Source: an uncultured Oscillospiraceae bacterium (lineage in GTDB: Bacteria > Bacillota > Clostridia > Oscillospirales > Ruminococcaceae). From it: a stretch of DNA of 64,000 bases. The stretch covers positions 1 to 64,000 of the forward strand of contig CAJTTB010000015.1 in the NCBI GenBank assembly GCA_910579175.1, read 5' to 3'. Positions 7,730 through 17,305 of this stretch are shown in pieces. The position numbers and the translations under genes were made by a program. Below the pieces are notes generated by a model. The model made no database searches. It was not told where the DNA came from and saw nothing but the letters and a program-made list of their open reading frames with translations. The stretch's first letter is position 1, and every line of letters begins with the position of its first letter.

Positions 7730-9481
7730 TTGACTAATGTAATTTATTCTATCAATGGTCCTGTTATCAAAATGCGGGATACCAAAGATTTTTCCATGTT
7801 AGAGATGGTGTATGTCGGAAAACAAAAAATTATTGGCGAGATCATCTCGATTACAGATAAAGAAACTACAATACAGGTATATGAGAGTACTACCGGTTTA
7901 AAACCAGGTGAACCAGTTTATTCAACAGGTGCTCCTCTTTGTGTTACACTTGGTCCAGGGATTCTTTCCAATATTTTTGACGGAATCGAACGCCCTTTAA
8001 AAGATATGGCACAGCAAGATGGTGCTTTTATCGGTATCGGCTCTGATATTCCTGCGTTGGATTTGAAAAAAACTTATGATGTCAACATAAAGGTAAAAGT
8101 AGGAGACCACCTAAAAGGTGGAGACGTTTATGCAACCTGTCAGGAAACTGCCTTAATACTGCATAAATGTATTCTGTCTCCCCTGTTGGAAGGCGATGTC
8201 ATTGAAGTCAAAAAAGATGGCGCCTATACCGTAAATGATGTGGTTGCAGTCATAAAGGATACCGATGGAGTAACACATGAGTTGACTCTGTGTCAAAAAT
8301 GGCCAATTCGTACCCCAAGACCAGTAAAGGAACGTTTGCCAATCAATCGTCCATTGATTACAGGTCAGCGTATTATTGACGCGATGTTTCCGATTGCAAA
8401 GGGAGGTACTGCGGCTGTTCCAGGAGGATTTGGAACTGGTAAAACCATGACCCAACATCAACTTGCGAAGTGGTGTGATGCAGATATCATTGTATATATT
8501 GGCTGTGGAGAGCGCGGTAACGAAATGACTCAAGTATTGGAGGAATTTTCTGAACTGATTGACCCTAGAACAGGAAAGGCATTGACAGACCGCACAGTCT
8601 TAATTGCAAATACTTCCAATATGCCAGTTGCCGCTCGTGAAGCCTCCATTTATACTGGTATTACACTTGCAGAATATTACCGTGATATGGGTTATCATGT
8701 TGCAATTATGGCGGACTCCACTTCTCGTTGGGCAGAAGCACTTCGTGAAATTTCTGGTCGTTTGGAAGAGATGCCAGCGGAAGAAGGTTATCCTGCATAC
8801 TTGCCATCTCGATTGAGTGCGTTTTATGAACGTGCTGGCTATATGATTAATCTAAATGAAACAGAGGGCTCTGTCACAATCATTGGAGCAGTTTCTCCAC
8901 AGGGTGCGGATTTCTCCGAACCAGTTACGCAAAATACCAAGCGCTTTGTACGTTGCTTTTGGGCATTGGATAAGTCACTTGCCTATGCCAGACATTATCC
9001 TGCAATTAACTGGATGACCAGTTATAGTGAATATGATGATGATTTCGTCGATTATTATAATGAACATATTGGCACGGATTTTATTCCTATGAAACAGCGC
9101 TTTACAGCATTGCTGGCAGAAGAAGCCAACCTGATGGAAATTGTAAAATTGATTGGAGCCGATGTGCTTCCAGACGATCAAAAATTAATTATTGAAATTG
9201 CAAAGGTAATTCGTGTAGGATTTTTACAACAAAACGCATTTCATAAAGATGATACTTATGTGCCAATGGAAAAGCAGCATGAAATGATGAAACTGATTTT
9301 ATATCTTTATGATAAAGCAAGCGAGTTAGTAAGTCGCAATATTCCGATATCAAATATTATTTCCACTGGAATTTTTAATAAATTAAACCGCATTAAATAC
9401 GATATTCCAAATGATAAATTGGAGATGTTTGAGGATTACTATAAAGAAATTGATGAAAAAATTCAAGAAAGCGACAGATAG
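7730..9481 (+). CDS. ntpA: V-type ATPase catalytic subunit A
   Basis: A 583-residue catalytic subunit. The Walker A loop GGFGTGKT (residues 232-239) has glycine where most relatives have proline. Other landmarks are the catalytic-site segment CGERGNEM, the SRWAEALREISGRLEEMP stretch, and the non-homologous insertion before the nucleotide domain that separates A subunits from F-type beta. It hydrolyses or makes ATP in the A3B3 hexamer. The start is a TTG at 7730, preceded by GGAGCGTG; no ATG nearby keeps the conserved N terminus. It ends in TAG, showing that TAG is an ordinary stop here. Confidence 0.96.
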   Translation: MTNVIYSINGPVIKMRDTKDFSMLEMVYVGKQKIIGEIISITDKETTIQVYESTTGLKPGEPVYSTGAPLCVTLGPGILSNIFDGIERPLKDMAQQDGAFIGIGSDIPALDLKKTYDVNIKVKVGDHLKGGDVYATCQETALILHKCILSPLLEGDVIEVKKDGAYTVNDVVAVIKDTDGVTHELTLCQKWPIRTPRPVKERLPINRPLITGQRIIDAMFPIAKGGTAAVPGGFGTGKTMTQHQLAKWCDADIIVYIGCGERGNEMTQVLEEFSELIDPRTGKALTDRTVLIANTSNMPVAAREASIYTGITLAEYYRDMGYHVAIMADSTSRWAEALREISGRLEEMPAEEGYPAYLPSRLSAFYERAGYMINLNETEGSVTIIGAVSPQGADFSEPVTQNTKRFVRCFWALDKSLAYARHYPAINWMTSYSEYDDDFVDYYNEHIGTDFIPMKQRFTALLAEEANLMEIVKLIGADVLPDDQKLIIEIAKVIRVGFLQQNAFHKDDTYVPMEKQHEMMKLILYLYDKASELVSRNIPISNIISTGIFNKLNRIKYDIPNDKLEMFEDYYKEIDEKIQESDR

Positions 9482-9519
9482 TAATTGATGTGCTTTTGAA
9501 TCAGTTTGGAGTGAAAATA

Positions 9520-10932
9520 ATGGCTGTATCTGTACAATATATGGGATTAAAAGAAATCAACGGTTCGCTTGTTGTACTTGATAATATCCCAGACGCCAGC
9601 TTTGACGAGCTGGTAGAAATTCATCTGGAAAATGGTTCCACCCGCTTGGGGCGTATTGTTCAAATTATGGGGGAACGTGTTGTAGTCCAGGTATTTGAAG
9701 GAACAAACAATCTTTCTTTAAAGAATACAATCACAAAATTTACTGGCAAACCAATGGAATTGCCCCTGTCTAAGGAAATGTTAGGACGTATTTTCAACGG
9801 TGCTGGAAAGCCAATTGATGGTCTAGGAGAACTTTATCCAGATGAATTTGCTGATATCAATGGTCAACCAATTAATCCGGTTTCTCGTTCCTATCCTAGA
9901 AACTATATTCGCACAGGTATCTCTTCCATTGATGCGCTGATGACATTGATTCGCGGTCAGAAACTGCCGATTTTCTCTGATTCTGGATTAAGCCATAATA
10001 AATTGGCAGTTCAGATTGTACGACAGGCAAAGATTGCAGAAGAATCTGGTCAGGGTTTTGGTATTGTATTTGCTGCAATGGGCGTTAAAAATGACGTTGC
10101 TGATTACTTTAAAGCGAAGTTTGAAGAAAGCGGCGTATTAGAGCGTGTTACCATGTTTCTCAATCTTTCTAATGACCCAATTATCGAACGTATTTTAACC
10201 CCAAGATGTGCTTTGACTGCCGCAGAATATTTGGCGTTTAAACATGATATGCACATTTTGGTTATTTTAACCGATATGACTTCTTATGCAGAGGCTGTTC
10301 GTGAATTCTCTTCTTCTAAGGGGGAGATTCCAGGAAGAAAGGGATTTCCGGGTTATTTGTACTCCGATTTTGCCTCTTTATATGAACGCGCTGGGGTCAT
10401 TGAAGGTTCTAAGGGTTCTGTCACACAGATTCCGATTTTGACAATGCCCAACGGAGATATTACCCATCCAATTCCAGATTTGACCGGATATATTACCGAA
10501 GGACAGATTGTATTGGACAAAGGTCTGTCTCAAGCAGGTGTTTATCCAGAAATTTCTGTATTGCCATCTTTATCCCGTTTGATGAAAGACGGGATTGGAG
10601 AAGGTTATACACGTGTGGATCATCAGTCTGTTGCAAATCAGTTATTTGCTTGTTATGCAAAGGTAAGCGATGCCCGTGCATTGGCTTCTGTTATCGGTGA
10701 AGAGGAGTTATCTCCAACAGATAAAGCCTATTTGGAATTTGGTAGACAATTTGAAAAACACTTTGTCAATCAAGGGGAAACAGAGGATCGAAGCATTGAA
10801 CAGACACTTGATTTGGGTTGGGATTTACTGTGCTTACTTCCCAAAGAAGAATTGGATCGTATTGATACTGACTTACTCTTTCAGTTTTATGATTCCAACC
10901 GTTGCGAGCGCTTTCGCAAACATAGAAAGTAA
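9520..10932 (+). CDS. ntpB: V-type ATPase regulatory subunit B
   Basis: A 470-residue non-catalytic B subunit. It has the expected N-terminal barrel, the SRSYPRNYIRTGISSIDALMT segment (given here only as a landmark) and GRKGFPGYLYSDFASLYERAG, and it lacks a Walker A loop, as B subunits do. It alternates with A in the catalytic head. The ATG at 9520 follows a GGAGTGA site and gives the normal MAVSVQYMG N terminus; an in-frame GTG at 9490 would add ten unrelated residues. It starts 38 bases after subunit A. Confidence 0.95.
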   Translation: MAVSVQYMGLKEINGSLVVLDNIPDASFDELVEIHLENGSTRLGRIVQIMGERVVVQVFEGTNNLSLKNTITKFTGKPMELPLSKEMLGRIFNGAGKPIDGLGELYPDEFADINGQPINPVSRSYPRNYIRTGISSIDALMTLIRGQKLPIFSDSGLSHNKLAVQIVRQAKIAEESGQGFGIVFAAMGVKNDVADYFKAKFEESGVLERVTMFLNLSNDPIIERILTPRCALTAAEYLAFKHDMHILVILTDMTSYAEAVREFSSSKGEIPGRKGFPGYLYSDFASLYERAGVIEGSKGSVTQIPILTMPNGDITHPIPDLTGYITEGQIVLDKGLSQAGVYPEISVLPSLSRLMKDGIGEGYTRVDHQSVANQLFACYAKVSDARALASVIGEEELSPTDKAYLEFGRQFEKHFVNQGETEDRSIEQTLDLGWDLLCLLPKEELDRIDTDLLFQFYDSNRCERFRKHRK

Positions 10933-10969
10933 AAGTATTTGTTTTGCAGCATAGAGAGGTGTTTTTTAA

Positions 10970-11590
10970 GTGGCAATGGCAGTTTTTCCCACTAAGGGCA
11001 ATCTGATTAATACAAAAAAATCCTTGAGCCTTGCAGCTTTGGGATTTGATTTGATGGATCGAAAGAGAAATATTTTGGTGCGTGAAATGGTTTCGCTGAT
11101 TGACACTGCAAAATCTATCCGCGGAGAAATTGAAAGTACCTATGCAAAGGCATATCAGGCATTACAATCGGCGAATATTACAATGGGTGTCATTGAAAAT
11201 ATTGCGCATGGTATTGAAATTGAAAATGGGATTCATATCACTTATCGCAGTGTTATGGGTGTCGAAATTCCAAAAGTATCTTTAAAAACAACCCAACCAG
11301 AACGCGTATATGGATTTACAGATACCAATTCTCAATTTGACCTTGCTTATATTGGATTTGAAAAGGCAAAACAGTTAACCATTGTTTTGGCAGAAATAGA
11401 TAACAGTGTTTGCCGTCTTGCGGTGGAAATTAAAAAAACACAGCGCCGTGCAAATGCGCTGCATAATATTATTATCCCACAGTTTATTGATACGATTAAA
11501 TTTATCACAGATTCTTTAGAAGAAAAAGAACGTGAGGAATTTAGTCGTTTAAAGGTGATTAAAAAGACAAAGTCAGAACAAAATTCATAA
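10970..11590 (+). CDS. ntpD: V-type ATPase subunit D (rotor axle)
   Basis: A 206-residue helical protein with the family signature near its start (FPTKGNLINTKKSL and GFDLMDRKRNIL) and a long C-terminal helix containing RRANALHNIIIPQF, typical of the rotor axle that turns inside the A3B3 head. The likely start is GTG at 10970, with AGAGAGG about 9 bases upstream; ATG at 10976 is possible. It is the last gene of the operon and is closed at once by a strong terminator. Confidence 0.95.
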   Translation: MAMAVFPTKGNLINTKKSLSLAALGFDLMDRKRNILVREMVSLIDTAKSIRGEIESTYAKAYQALQSANITMGVIENIAHGIEIENGIHITYRSVMGVEIPKVSLKTTQPERVYGFTDTNSQFDLAYIGFEKAKQLTIVLAEIDNSVCRLAVEIKKTQRRANALHNIIIPQFIDTIKFITDSLEEKEREEFSRLKVIKKTKSEQNS

Positions 11591-11620
11591 AAAAACCCCC
11601 TATCAATGATAGGGGGTTTT
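11591..11620. terminator. Bidirectional terminator between ntpD and the GH36 gene
   Basis: AAAACCCCCTATC and GATAGGGGGTTTT form a 13-bp stem with A-run and T-run flanks, so it can serve both convergent genes. Confidence 0.92.
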
Positions 11621-11628
11621 GAATGTTA

Positions 11629-13527
11629 TCATGCTTTTAAATTATTCCAGATTCGCTGATAGTCAATGGTATCATTTGGGTTGCATGTTGCCAAAAATAA
11701 TTTACAGCTATGAGGGCGAATGTTGACAAATAATTTTTGTTCTACCATAGGGCAGGCGGTATGATCTTTAAAATCGAGAAAACAATAGTCATTTGTAAAG
11801 CCCAATTGTTCTAAAGAATAAGTGGTAATAATGGTTTCATCTGTTCGATTGAATAGAAAAACAATTCCTTTGTGTGTTGATTCTTCTCGATGAACCATAA
11901 CAATTTCAGGGCGCTCCTCCTCTAAAAATGGCAAGAATGGCTTACGGCGTATATCTGGTTGAATGTATTGAAATAACTGTAAGCGTTGGGCAGAAAGTTT
12001 ATAAAGCGGGTCAGAAGCGTAAATACAGGAGCCAGAAATGGCGGTTAACATTGCCAGAGACATCATTTCATCATGTGTTAGACGAATATGAAAATCACGT
12101 AATAAGACAGCATCAGAATCATTTTGATAATAAATGTGGTTGGTGTAGTTATTTCCAACTAAAGTGGTAATCATATTTTGCGGACCAAAATCACCTTTCC
12201 AAGTAGTGCCAACATCACCACCAATGCGCATAGCATCGGCATAGCCCACAAATGGAAGGAAAGGAGCAATACAGCCCAGCCAATAGCTTTCTTCTCCAAT
12301 TTCTTGACGAATGACATCAAGTGTGTCCCTAAAATATTCCAAAGAAGTTTTACCGGGCGTATACCGCTTGACCTTAGAACTGTCTTGTAATCCCCAAAAC
12401 ATAAAATCTGTTTTAAACATGGTAGCACCCCAGGATTTTAAGGTGCGAAATACCATACGAACATAGTTCATGGCTTCTGGGTGAGAAGTGTCAAGTATAT
12501 AGTATTCTTCATCTTGGTATCCCCAAGGTTTTGGTTCATTATCGGTGATCCACTCTCGACAGATGGTACCATCTGTATGATAAAGCATCCAATCAGGGTG
12601 TTCCTGATAGAGTTTACTGCGACAACCAACCATAAAGATACCAACCCAAATGCCAGCTTGATAACCGGATTTTTGAATATGGTTAAATGCACAAGACAAT
12701 CCGCCAGACCAGCGCTCATTTTCAACTAGCCAATCTCCACAGGAAGGGAAGTAACCTGCATCAATTTGAATATAGCGAATAGGGGGCTTTTCTGTCAGAT
12801 GATTGAGACCTTTTATAAACGCTTGTAGTTGTAAAAAATCAAAATTGTGGTAATAATAATACCAAGAGCACCAATGATAAGCGGCAGGTTGATGGGTACG
12901 TGCATTCATATGAGAAGCGATGGTTGTAGTGGCATGTTCTAATCCCTCTTCCATATTCTTAGTAAGAGTAAGATTGACTTTTGGTAAGGTAATATCTTTG
13001 AAAGGGATATTTTCTAGATCAAAGCGAGCTGAAACATTTAATTGTCCTTGACAAATTGGAAAATCATAAGAATTTAAATATTGTTTGTGTTCTTCTGCAA
13101 AGGCAGTCAAACACACTTGATGGTATTTTAATGAAGTAAGCCCATAGCTGATTCGCAAATCTTGTGTTGATGATAGAGCCGTCTGAATAGAGCGATAACC
13201 AGTATTTCCTCCCATCCCTAAAGCGGCTTGATAGATTCCCTTTAAGTTTGAGGTCAATGCAGATTCAAAAATAGAGAAATCGTGAATTGCTATAGTAAAA
13301 TCAAAAAGATGTACTAGAATGCTGATTTGACTTTCAGCTTCTTGACAAAATGTGAAGCAGATATTTCCCTGTTTTGTTTGATAAGATATGGTGTTTTGAT
13401 TGCTAGAAACAGATAAAATACGGATGGGACGACCGTTAATTCCCGGAAAGCAATCTAGTAACAATGGGGTTTCTCTATGATAAATAGAAAAACTGCCATT
13501 GTCTTGAATTTGAAACTGTAACTTCAT
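11629..13527 (-). CDS. GH36-family alpha-galactosidase
   Basis: A 632-residue cytoplasmic enzyme with no signal peptide. After an N-terminal beta domain, the barrel begins near WCSWYYYYHNF and contains IQIDAGY, the nucleophile region MFKTDFMFWG (aspartate in KTDF) and the acid/base region RIGGDVGTTWKG, as in clan GH-D family 36. It should release terminal alpha-1,6-galactose from melibiose or raffinose-type sugars after uptake. It is slightly shorter than common 700-residue members. The ATG has a strong AAAGGGGGA site. No transporter or regulator gene adjoins it, so its substrate supply is unclear. Confidence 0.88.
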   Translation of the reverse strand: MKLQFQIQDNGSFSIYHRETPLLLDCFPGINGRPIRILSVSSNQNTISYQTKQGNICFTFCQEAESQISILVHLFDFTIAIHDFSIFESALTSNLKGIYQAALGMGGNTGYRSIQTALSSTQDLRISYGLTSLKYHQVCLTAFAEEHKQYLNSYDFPICQGQLNVSARFDLENIPFKDITLPKVNLTLTKNMEEGLEHATTTIASHMNARTHQPAAYHWCSWYYYYHNFDFLQLQAFIKGLNHLTEKPPIRYIQIDAGYFPSCGDWLVENERWSGGLSCAFNHIQKSGYQAGIWVGIFMVGCRSKLYQEHPDWMLYHTDGTICREWITDNEPKPWGYQDEEYYILDTSHPEAMNYVRMVFRTLKSWGATMFKTDFMFWGLQDSSKVKRYTPGKTSLEYFRDTLDVIRQEIGEESYWLGCIAPFLPFVGYADAMRIGGDVGTTWKGDFGPQNMITTLVGNNYTNHIYYQNDSDAVLLRDFHIRLTHDEMMSLAMLTAISGSCIYASDPLYKLSAQRLQLFQYIQPDIRRKPFLPFLEEERPEIVMVHREESTHKGIVFLFNRTDETIITTYSLEQLGFTNDYCFLDFKDHTACPMVEQKLFVNIRPHSCKLFLATCNPNDTIDYQRIWNNLKA

Positions 13528-13662
13528 AAAATCCCCCTTTATGTTATGGTGTTAGATGGAAAAATAAAATGTTGATTTATTCTACTATACTATTATGAAA
13601 AAGACAAGATAAATGCAGTTGATTTGTTTTATTTTGGTAGCATTTTCATAATTGTTAAAATG

Positions 13663-13729
13663 TTCATTTAAAATTTAAATGAATAGTTGGTGGGCTTTGA
13701 GTTTAAGGAAATCTTAATTTTTTTATAAT
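13663..13729 (+). promoter_or_regulatory. Perfect 21-bp dyad and weak promoter upstream of the VanY-like gene
   Basis: TTCATTTAAA-A-TTTAAATGAA is a perfect dyad at 13663-13683. A TATAAT at 13724-13729 has no good -35 box, as is common for promoters needing an activator such as an OmpR/VanR-type regulator, and a TTAAG/CTTAA motif lies between. It may serve the divergent GH36 gene instead. The rest of 13528-13802 shows nothing else. Confidence 0.4.
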
Positions 13730-13802
13730 CTGGATTTAAAGTAGAAAAGGCACACTTTTGTTAAACTGAATACATACAAAACAAAGAAAGGTGTGCAAAT
13801 AA

Positions 13803-14756
13803 ATGGTATATCAAGAAGGAAGAAAAAGAAGATATCGCTTGAAGGTTGGTAGGATTTTAATCACGATTTGTATGACAATATTATTGATTTGTATTGTGTT
13901 ATTTCTTTGGAAGTGGCTCAATGGGATTGATTTTGTTGCTTTGGTAGATGGGAAATATATCAGCAGTTCTGAGATGGAGGTATCAACACAACCCAGTAAA
14001 GCAGTTGCTAAAGAAGTTAGACAAGGAGAACTCATTTTGGTAAATAATCAGATAAAGGCGCCAGAAAGCAGTGCTTCAGATATGATTTCTATCTTTGATA
14101 GAAAGTCAGGCAGTTATTATGTAAGGGATAAAAATGTTATCGTAAAAGAAGAAATTATGGAACCAATCAATCGCATGATGGATGATTTTTATAAAAACAC
14201 TGGATTGGACGATGTGATGATTATCAGTGGGTTTCGAGATGAAGCGTTGCAACAAACTCTGTATGAAAGAGAACTAAATAAGACGGGATTAAATAGCTCC
14301 TCATTGGTGGCAAAACCAGGATATAGTGAACATCAAACAGGATATGTAATCGATTTGGGATTGTATGGAGATGGCAGAGAGTTTGATGGAAAGGGAGCCT
14401 ATAAATGGTTGTTGGAAAATGCACATTTGTATGGATTTGTACAGCGTTATCAGGAAGATAAGGTAAATATCACAATGATTGACAATGAACCTTGGCATTT
14501 TCGTTATGTGGGAATTGCGCACGCGCATGCAATGAAACAGAATCATTTGTGTTTAGAAGAGTATATTGATTTTTTAAAGAATTACCCGTATAATGGAACT
14601 CATCTAGAGATACAAACACAATCAAAGGACAACTATGAAATCTATTATATTCCAGACTGTACACCATCACAATTACAGGAGTTGCTTCCAAAAGATAATT
14701 TGTATGAGTTGTCTGGAAATAATATAGATGGATATATTGTTACAGAAAAAGTATAG
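13803..14756 (+). CDS. VanY-like D,D-carboxypeptidase (peptidase M15B), membrane anchored
   Basis: A 317-residue protein with a basic N terminus and one membrane segment (about residues 18-39), leaving the rest outside the cell. The zinc site of the M15B/VanY family is visible: SEHQTGYVIDL (histidine and aspartate ligands) and EPWHFRYVG (catalytic glutamate and third histidine). The expected reaction removes the terminal D-Ala from peptidoglycan stem peptides. The C-terminal region after about residue 255 is extra. It is followed 6 bases later by a VanR-like regulator and then a VanS-like kinase, so the three probably form one operon. No vanH/A/X or vanG-type ligase is nearby, so glycopeptide resistance cannot be claimed. 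Confidence 0.88.
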   Translation: MVYQEGRKRRYRLKVGRILITICMTILLICIVLFLWKWLNGIDFVALVDGKYISSSEMEVSTQPSKAVAKEVRQGELILVNNQIKAPESSASDMISIFDRKSGSYYVRDKNVIVKEEIMEPINRMMDDFYKNTGLDDVMIISGFRDEALQQTLYERELNKTGLNSSSLVAKPGYSEHQTGYVIDLGLYGDGREFDGKGAYKWLLENAHLYGFVQRYQEDKVNITMIDNEPWHFRYVGIAHAHAMKQNHLCLEEYIDFLKNYPYNGTHLEIQTQSKDNYEIYYIPDCTPSQLQELLPKDNLYELSGNNIDGYIVTEKV

Positions 14757-14762
14757 AACGGA

Positions 14763-15455
14763 ATGGGAAAGATGAATATTTTAATTGTGGATGATGAAAA
14801 AGAAATTGCCGATTTAGTAGAATTGTATTTATTGAATGAAAATTATACAGTTTATAAATTCTATCACCCAAAACAGGCATGGAAATGTATTCAAGAAGTG
14901 CCATTGGACTTGGCAATTTTAGATGTTATGATGCCTGATATAAATGGCTTTGAACTCTGTAAAATGATACGCCAAGAATATTCCTTTCCCATTATTATGT
15001 TGACTGCAAAAGTAGAAGATATGGATAAAATTTTGGGTCTCACCATTGGATCAGATGATTATATCACAAAACCATTTAATCCTTTAGAGATGATTGCAAG
15101 GGTAAAAGCGCAGCTTAGAAGATTTACCCGCTATAATCAACAAATACCCACGAATAAAAATATCATTGATTTTTCTGGATTGATCATCAATCGAGATACA
15201 CATACTTGTATTTATCATGATAAGGAAATCTTTTTAACGCCCACAGAATTTTCAATTTTATGGATTTTATGCGAAAATAGGGGACAGGTCATTAGTGCAG
15301 AGCGACTATTTGAAGCGGTTTGGAAAGAAAAATATTTTAATAGCAATAATACAGTGATGGTTCATATTCGTCATTTAAGAGAAAAGATGCAGGCAGTTTG
15401 TGGCACTTCAAAGCTGATTCAAACGGTATGGGGAGTAGGATATAAAGTTGAGTAA
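14763..15455 (+). CDS. VanR-like OmpR-family response regulator
   Basis: A 230-residue two-domain regulator. The receiver domain has the acidic pair DDE, the phospho-acceptor aspartate in AILDVMMPD, and the conserved lysine in YITKPF. The C-terminal winged helix has LTPTEFSIL and NNTVMVHIRHLREKM. The overall sequence, including EIADLVELYL and GLTIGSDDYITKPFNPLE, is strikingly close to VanR of enterococcal glycopeptide clusters as I remember it. It likely controls the upstream carboxypeptidase. The ATG at 14763 is used; an ATG at 14772 is possible. It overlaps the kinase gene by 8 bases. Confidence 0.9.
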   Translation: MGKMNILIVDDEKEIADLVELYLLNENYTVYKFYHPKQAWKCIQEVPLDLAILDVMMPDINGFELCKMIRQEYSFPIIMLTAKVEDMDKILGLTIGSDDYITKPFNPLEMIARVKAQLRRFTRYNQQIPTNKNIIDFSGLIINRDTHTCIYHDKEIFLTPTEFSILWILCENRGQVISAERLFEAVWKEKYFNSNNTVMVHIRHLREKMQAVCGTSKLIQTVWGVGYKVE

Positions 15456-16545
15456 AAAAAGAGTAAAATCGTTTTTATGGATTTTATTGGTATTGCTATT
15501 GATTCCACTTATCTTAGGGGGAATCTTTGTACTGATAGATAATATATCAAATGGAATGATGATTGATTTTTTGATTCCTTGGTTTGCGGATACCCTTCGA
15601 TATTGGTTGATTTATAGAAAAGGGGAAGTTTTTTTTGTATTTATTTCTATTATTTGGACATTTGCTGGTATTTTTATGTGGATTGGGTGGCTAATTGCCA
15701 AACGAAAGTATCAAGAATCTCTTCAAATTTTAATTGATTCCATTGATTTGGTATTTGATAAACAAGAGGGAAAAATTTTTTTGCCAGAGAAATCCTTGAA
15801 ATTGGAACAGAAATTAAATGAAGTGAAATATATGATGTTACATAATGAGCAGATGGCAAAGGAAGCAGAACAGAAAAAAAATGATCTCGTTGTATATTTG
15901 GCACATGATTTAAAGACACCACTTACTTCAGTGATTGGATATCTTACTTTATTACATGACGAAAAACAAATTTCAGAAGAATTGCAACGAAAATATTTGA
16001 AAATTTCTTTGACAAAAGCACAACGATTGGAAGAATTAATCAATGAATTTTTTGAAATTACGCGATTTAATCTTCAAAATGTGCATTTAGAAAAGACAGG
16101 ATTTTCACTTTCTACGATGTTATTACAATTGTCAGAAGAATTTTATCCTGTATTATCTGAAAAAAATATAGAATGTAACGTTTCGATTCAGGAAGATTTG
16201 GTACTGTATGCAGATGCGGATAAAATAGCACGTGTATTTGATAATTTATTAAAAAATGCAGTGGCATACAGCGATCAAGATAGTGTGATTCAAATTAGGG
16301 CAATAGAACAAGGAGAAACCATGATCATTGGTTTTCAAAATCAAGGAAAGACCATTCCTGAACATCAAATAAAGCATATTTTTGAGAAGTTTTACCGTTT
16401 GGATAGTTCTCGTTCTTCTAAAACGGGCGGTGCTGGCTTGGGGTTGGCAATTTCTAAGGAAATTATAGAACTGCATGGTGGAACGATTCAAGTGACAAGC
16501 AAAAACTCAGTTACAGAATTTATTGTAAGAATTCCAAAGAAATAA
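15448..16545 (+). CDS. VanS-like sensor histidine kinase
   Basis: A 365-residue kinase with two membrane segments (about 8-30 and 67-90) flanking a short extracellular loop of roughly 35 residues. The H-box is LAHDLKTPLTSVIGYL; the N-box LLKNAVAYS and the glycine-rich GGAGLGLAISKEI follow, so ATP binding and autophosphorylation look intact. The H-box and DLVVYLAHDLK context match the VanS type. Translation probably starts at TTG 15448, inside the end of the regulator gene, with GGAGTAGGA upstream; this overlap implies coupled synthesis. The trigger is unknown. Confidence 0.9.
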   Translation: MSKKRVKSFLWILLVLLLIPLILGGIFVLIDNISNGMMIDFLIPWFADTLRYWLIYRKGEVFFVFISIIWTFAGIFMWIGWLIAKRKYQESLQILIDSIDLVFDKQEGKIFLPEKSLKLEQKLNEVKYMMLHNEQMAKEAEQKKNDLVVYLAHDLKTPLTSVIGYLTLLHDEKQISEELQRKYLKISLTKAQRLEELINEFFEITRFNLQNVHLEKTGFSLSTMLLQLSEEFYPVLSEKNIECNVSIQEDLVLYADADKIARVFDNLLKNAVAYSDQDSVIQIRAIEQGETMIIGFQNQGKTIPEHQIKHIFEKFYRLDSSRSSKTGGAGLGLAISKEIIELHGGTIQVTSKNSVTEFIVRIPKK

Positions 16546-16659
16546 ATTATAAAAGATGGAAGCGAAAAACTTTAAAAATCATTGCGACTATAGTTGCAAT
16601 AGTAGTATAGCTCAAGTTCTAACATCTTTTTGATATCAGATATAGAATCGATAAAAATA

Positions 16660-16692
16660 AAAATCCTCTGCCAATCTGGCAGAGGATTTTTT
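16660..16692. terminator. Bidirectional terminator between the VanS-like gene and queT
   Basis: AAAATCCTCTGCC and GGCAGAGGATTTTTT form a 13-bp stem with a 5-base loop. Both flanks are A/T runs, fitting the two convergent genes. Confidence 0.9.
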
Positions 16693-16741
16693 ATGAAGAA
16701 TCATCATATCAATCAATTGAATTGTTTTTTTAAAATGATAT

Positions 16742-17293
16742 TTATGATTGAGAAATGCGGAACAGCTTTTTATAAAATTCGTTTTTAGATAACACCATCA
16801 TAAGTGGAATTCCCAATAAGTAACAAACGACAGCTTGTCCAATTGCAACGCTGACCGCATTTGCAATCCATGCAGCGGCAAATGCCTCACCTGCATTGAA
16901 TAAGACAGTCAATTCTGCGCCAACTATCACTGCATTTACCAAAACAGGCGGGAGCGGAACTAAAATCAAACGAAGTGTGCGATGATTGGTCTTTGCCAAC
17001 AGATAGGAGAGAATTGCTGCAATCAGGGTTGCTGAAGTTCCCACAATGGCGTCGATATAGCCAGTAGGGTTAAGCCCCAACAATGCCCCAATGAGATTTG
17101 CCAGGCAACAGCCAAGTGAAAGTCCCGGAATGGCTAAAGTAGTAAAGGCAGGCAATACAGTGAGCAGCTCACTGATACGAAATTGAACCACTCCATAAGA
17201 AACGGGAGCAAGCACCAGCGTTAGTGTGGCATAGATGGCGGCAATCATAGCGATTTTAACCATTTTGTTGGTTTTTGATGTTGTGTTTTGCAT
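16742..17293 (-). CDS. queT: QueT-family ECF transporter S component (queuosine precursor)
   Basis: A 183-residue membrane protein with five or six hydrophobic segments. Its N-terminal AAIYATLTLVLAPVSYGVVQFR and the following SELLTVLPAF segment match the QueT family, the substrate-binding component that works with a shared ECF energizing module to import queuosine precursors such as preQ1. That module is not in this window. The assignment is reinforced by a preQ1-I riboswitch in its leader, overlapping its AGAAGG ribosome binding site. The gene runs opposite to the VanS-like gene and shares a terminator with it. Confidence 0.9.
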   Translation of the reverse strand: MQNTTSKTNKMVKIAMIAAIYATLTLVLAPVSYGVVQFRISELLTVLPAFTTLAIPGLSLGCCLANLIGALLGLNPTGYIDAIVGTSATLIAAILSYLLAKTNHRTLRLILVPLPPVLVNAVIVGAELTVLFNAGEAFAAAWIANAVSVAIGQAVVCYLLGIPLMMVLSKNEFYKKLFRISQS

Positions 17294-17305
17294 TTGTTTT
17301 TTCCT

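Noticed and set aside
11928..12729. Several open frames opposite the GH36 gene
   Set aside because: They are antisense to a clearly conserved enzyme, lack ribosome binding sites and show no domain pattern.
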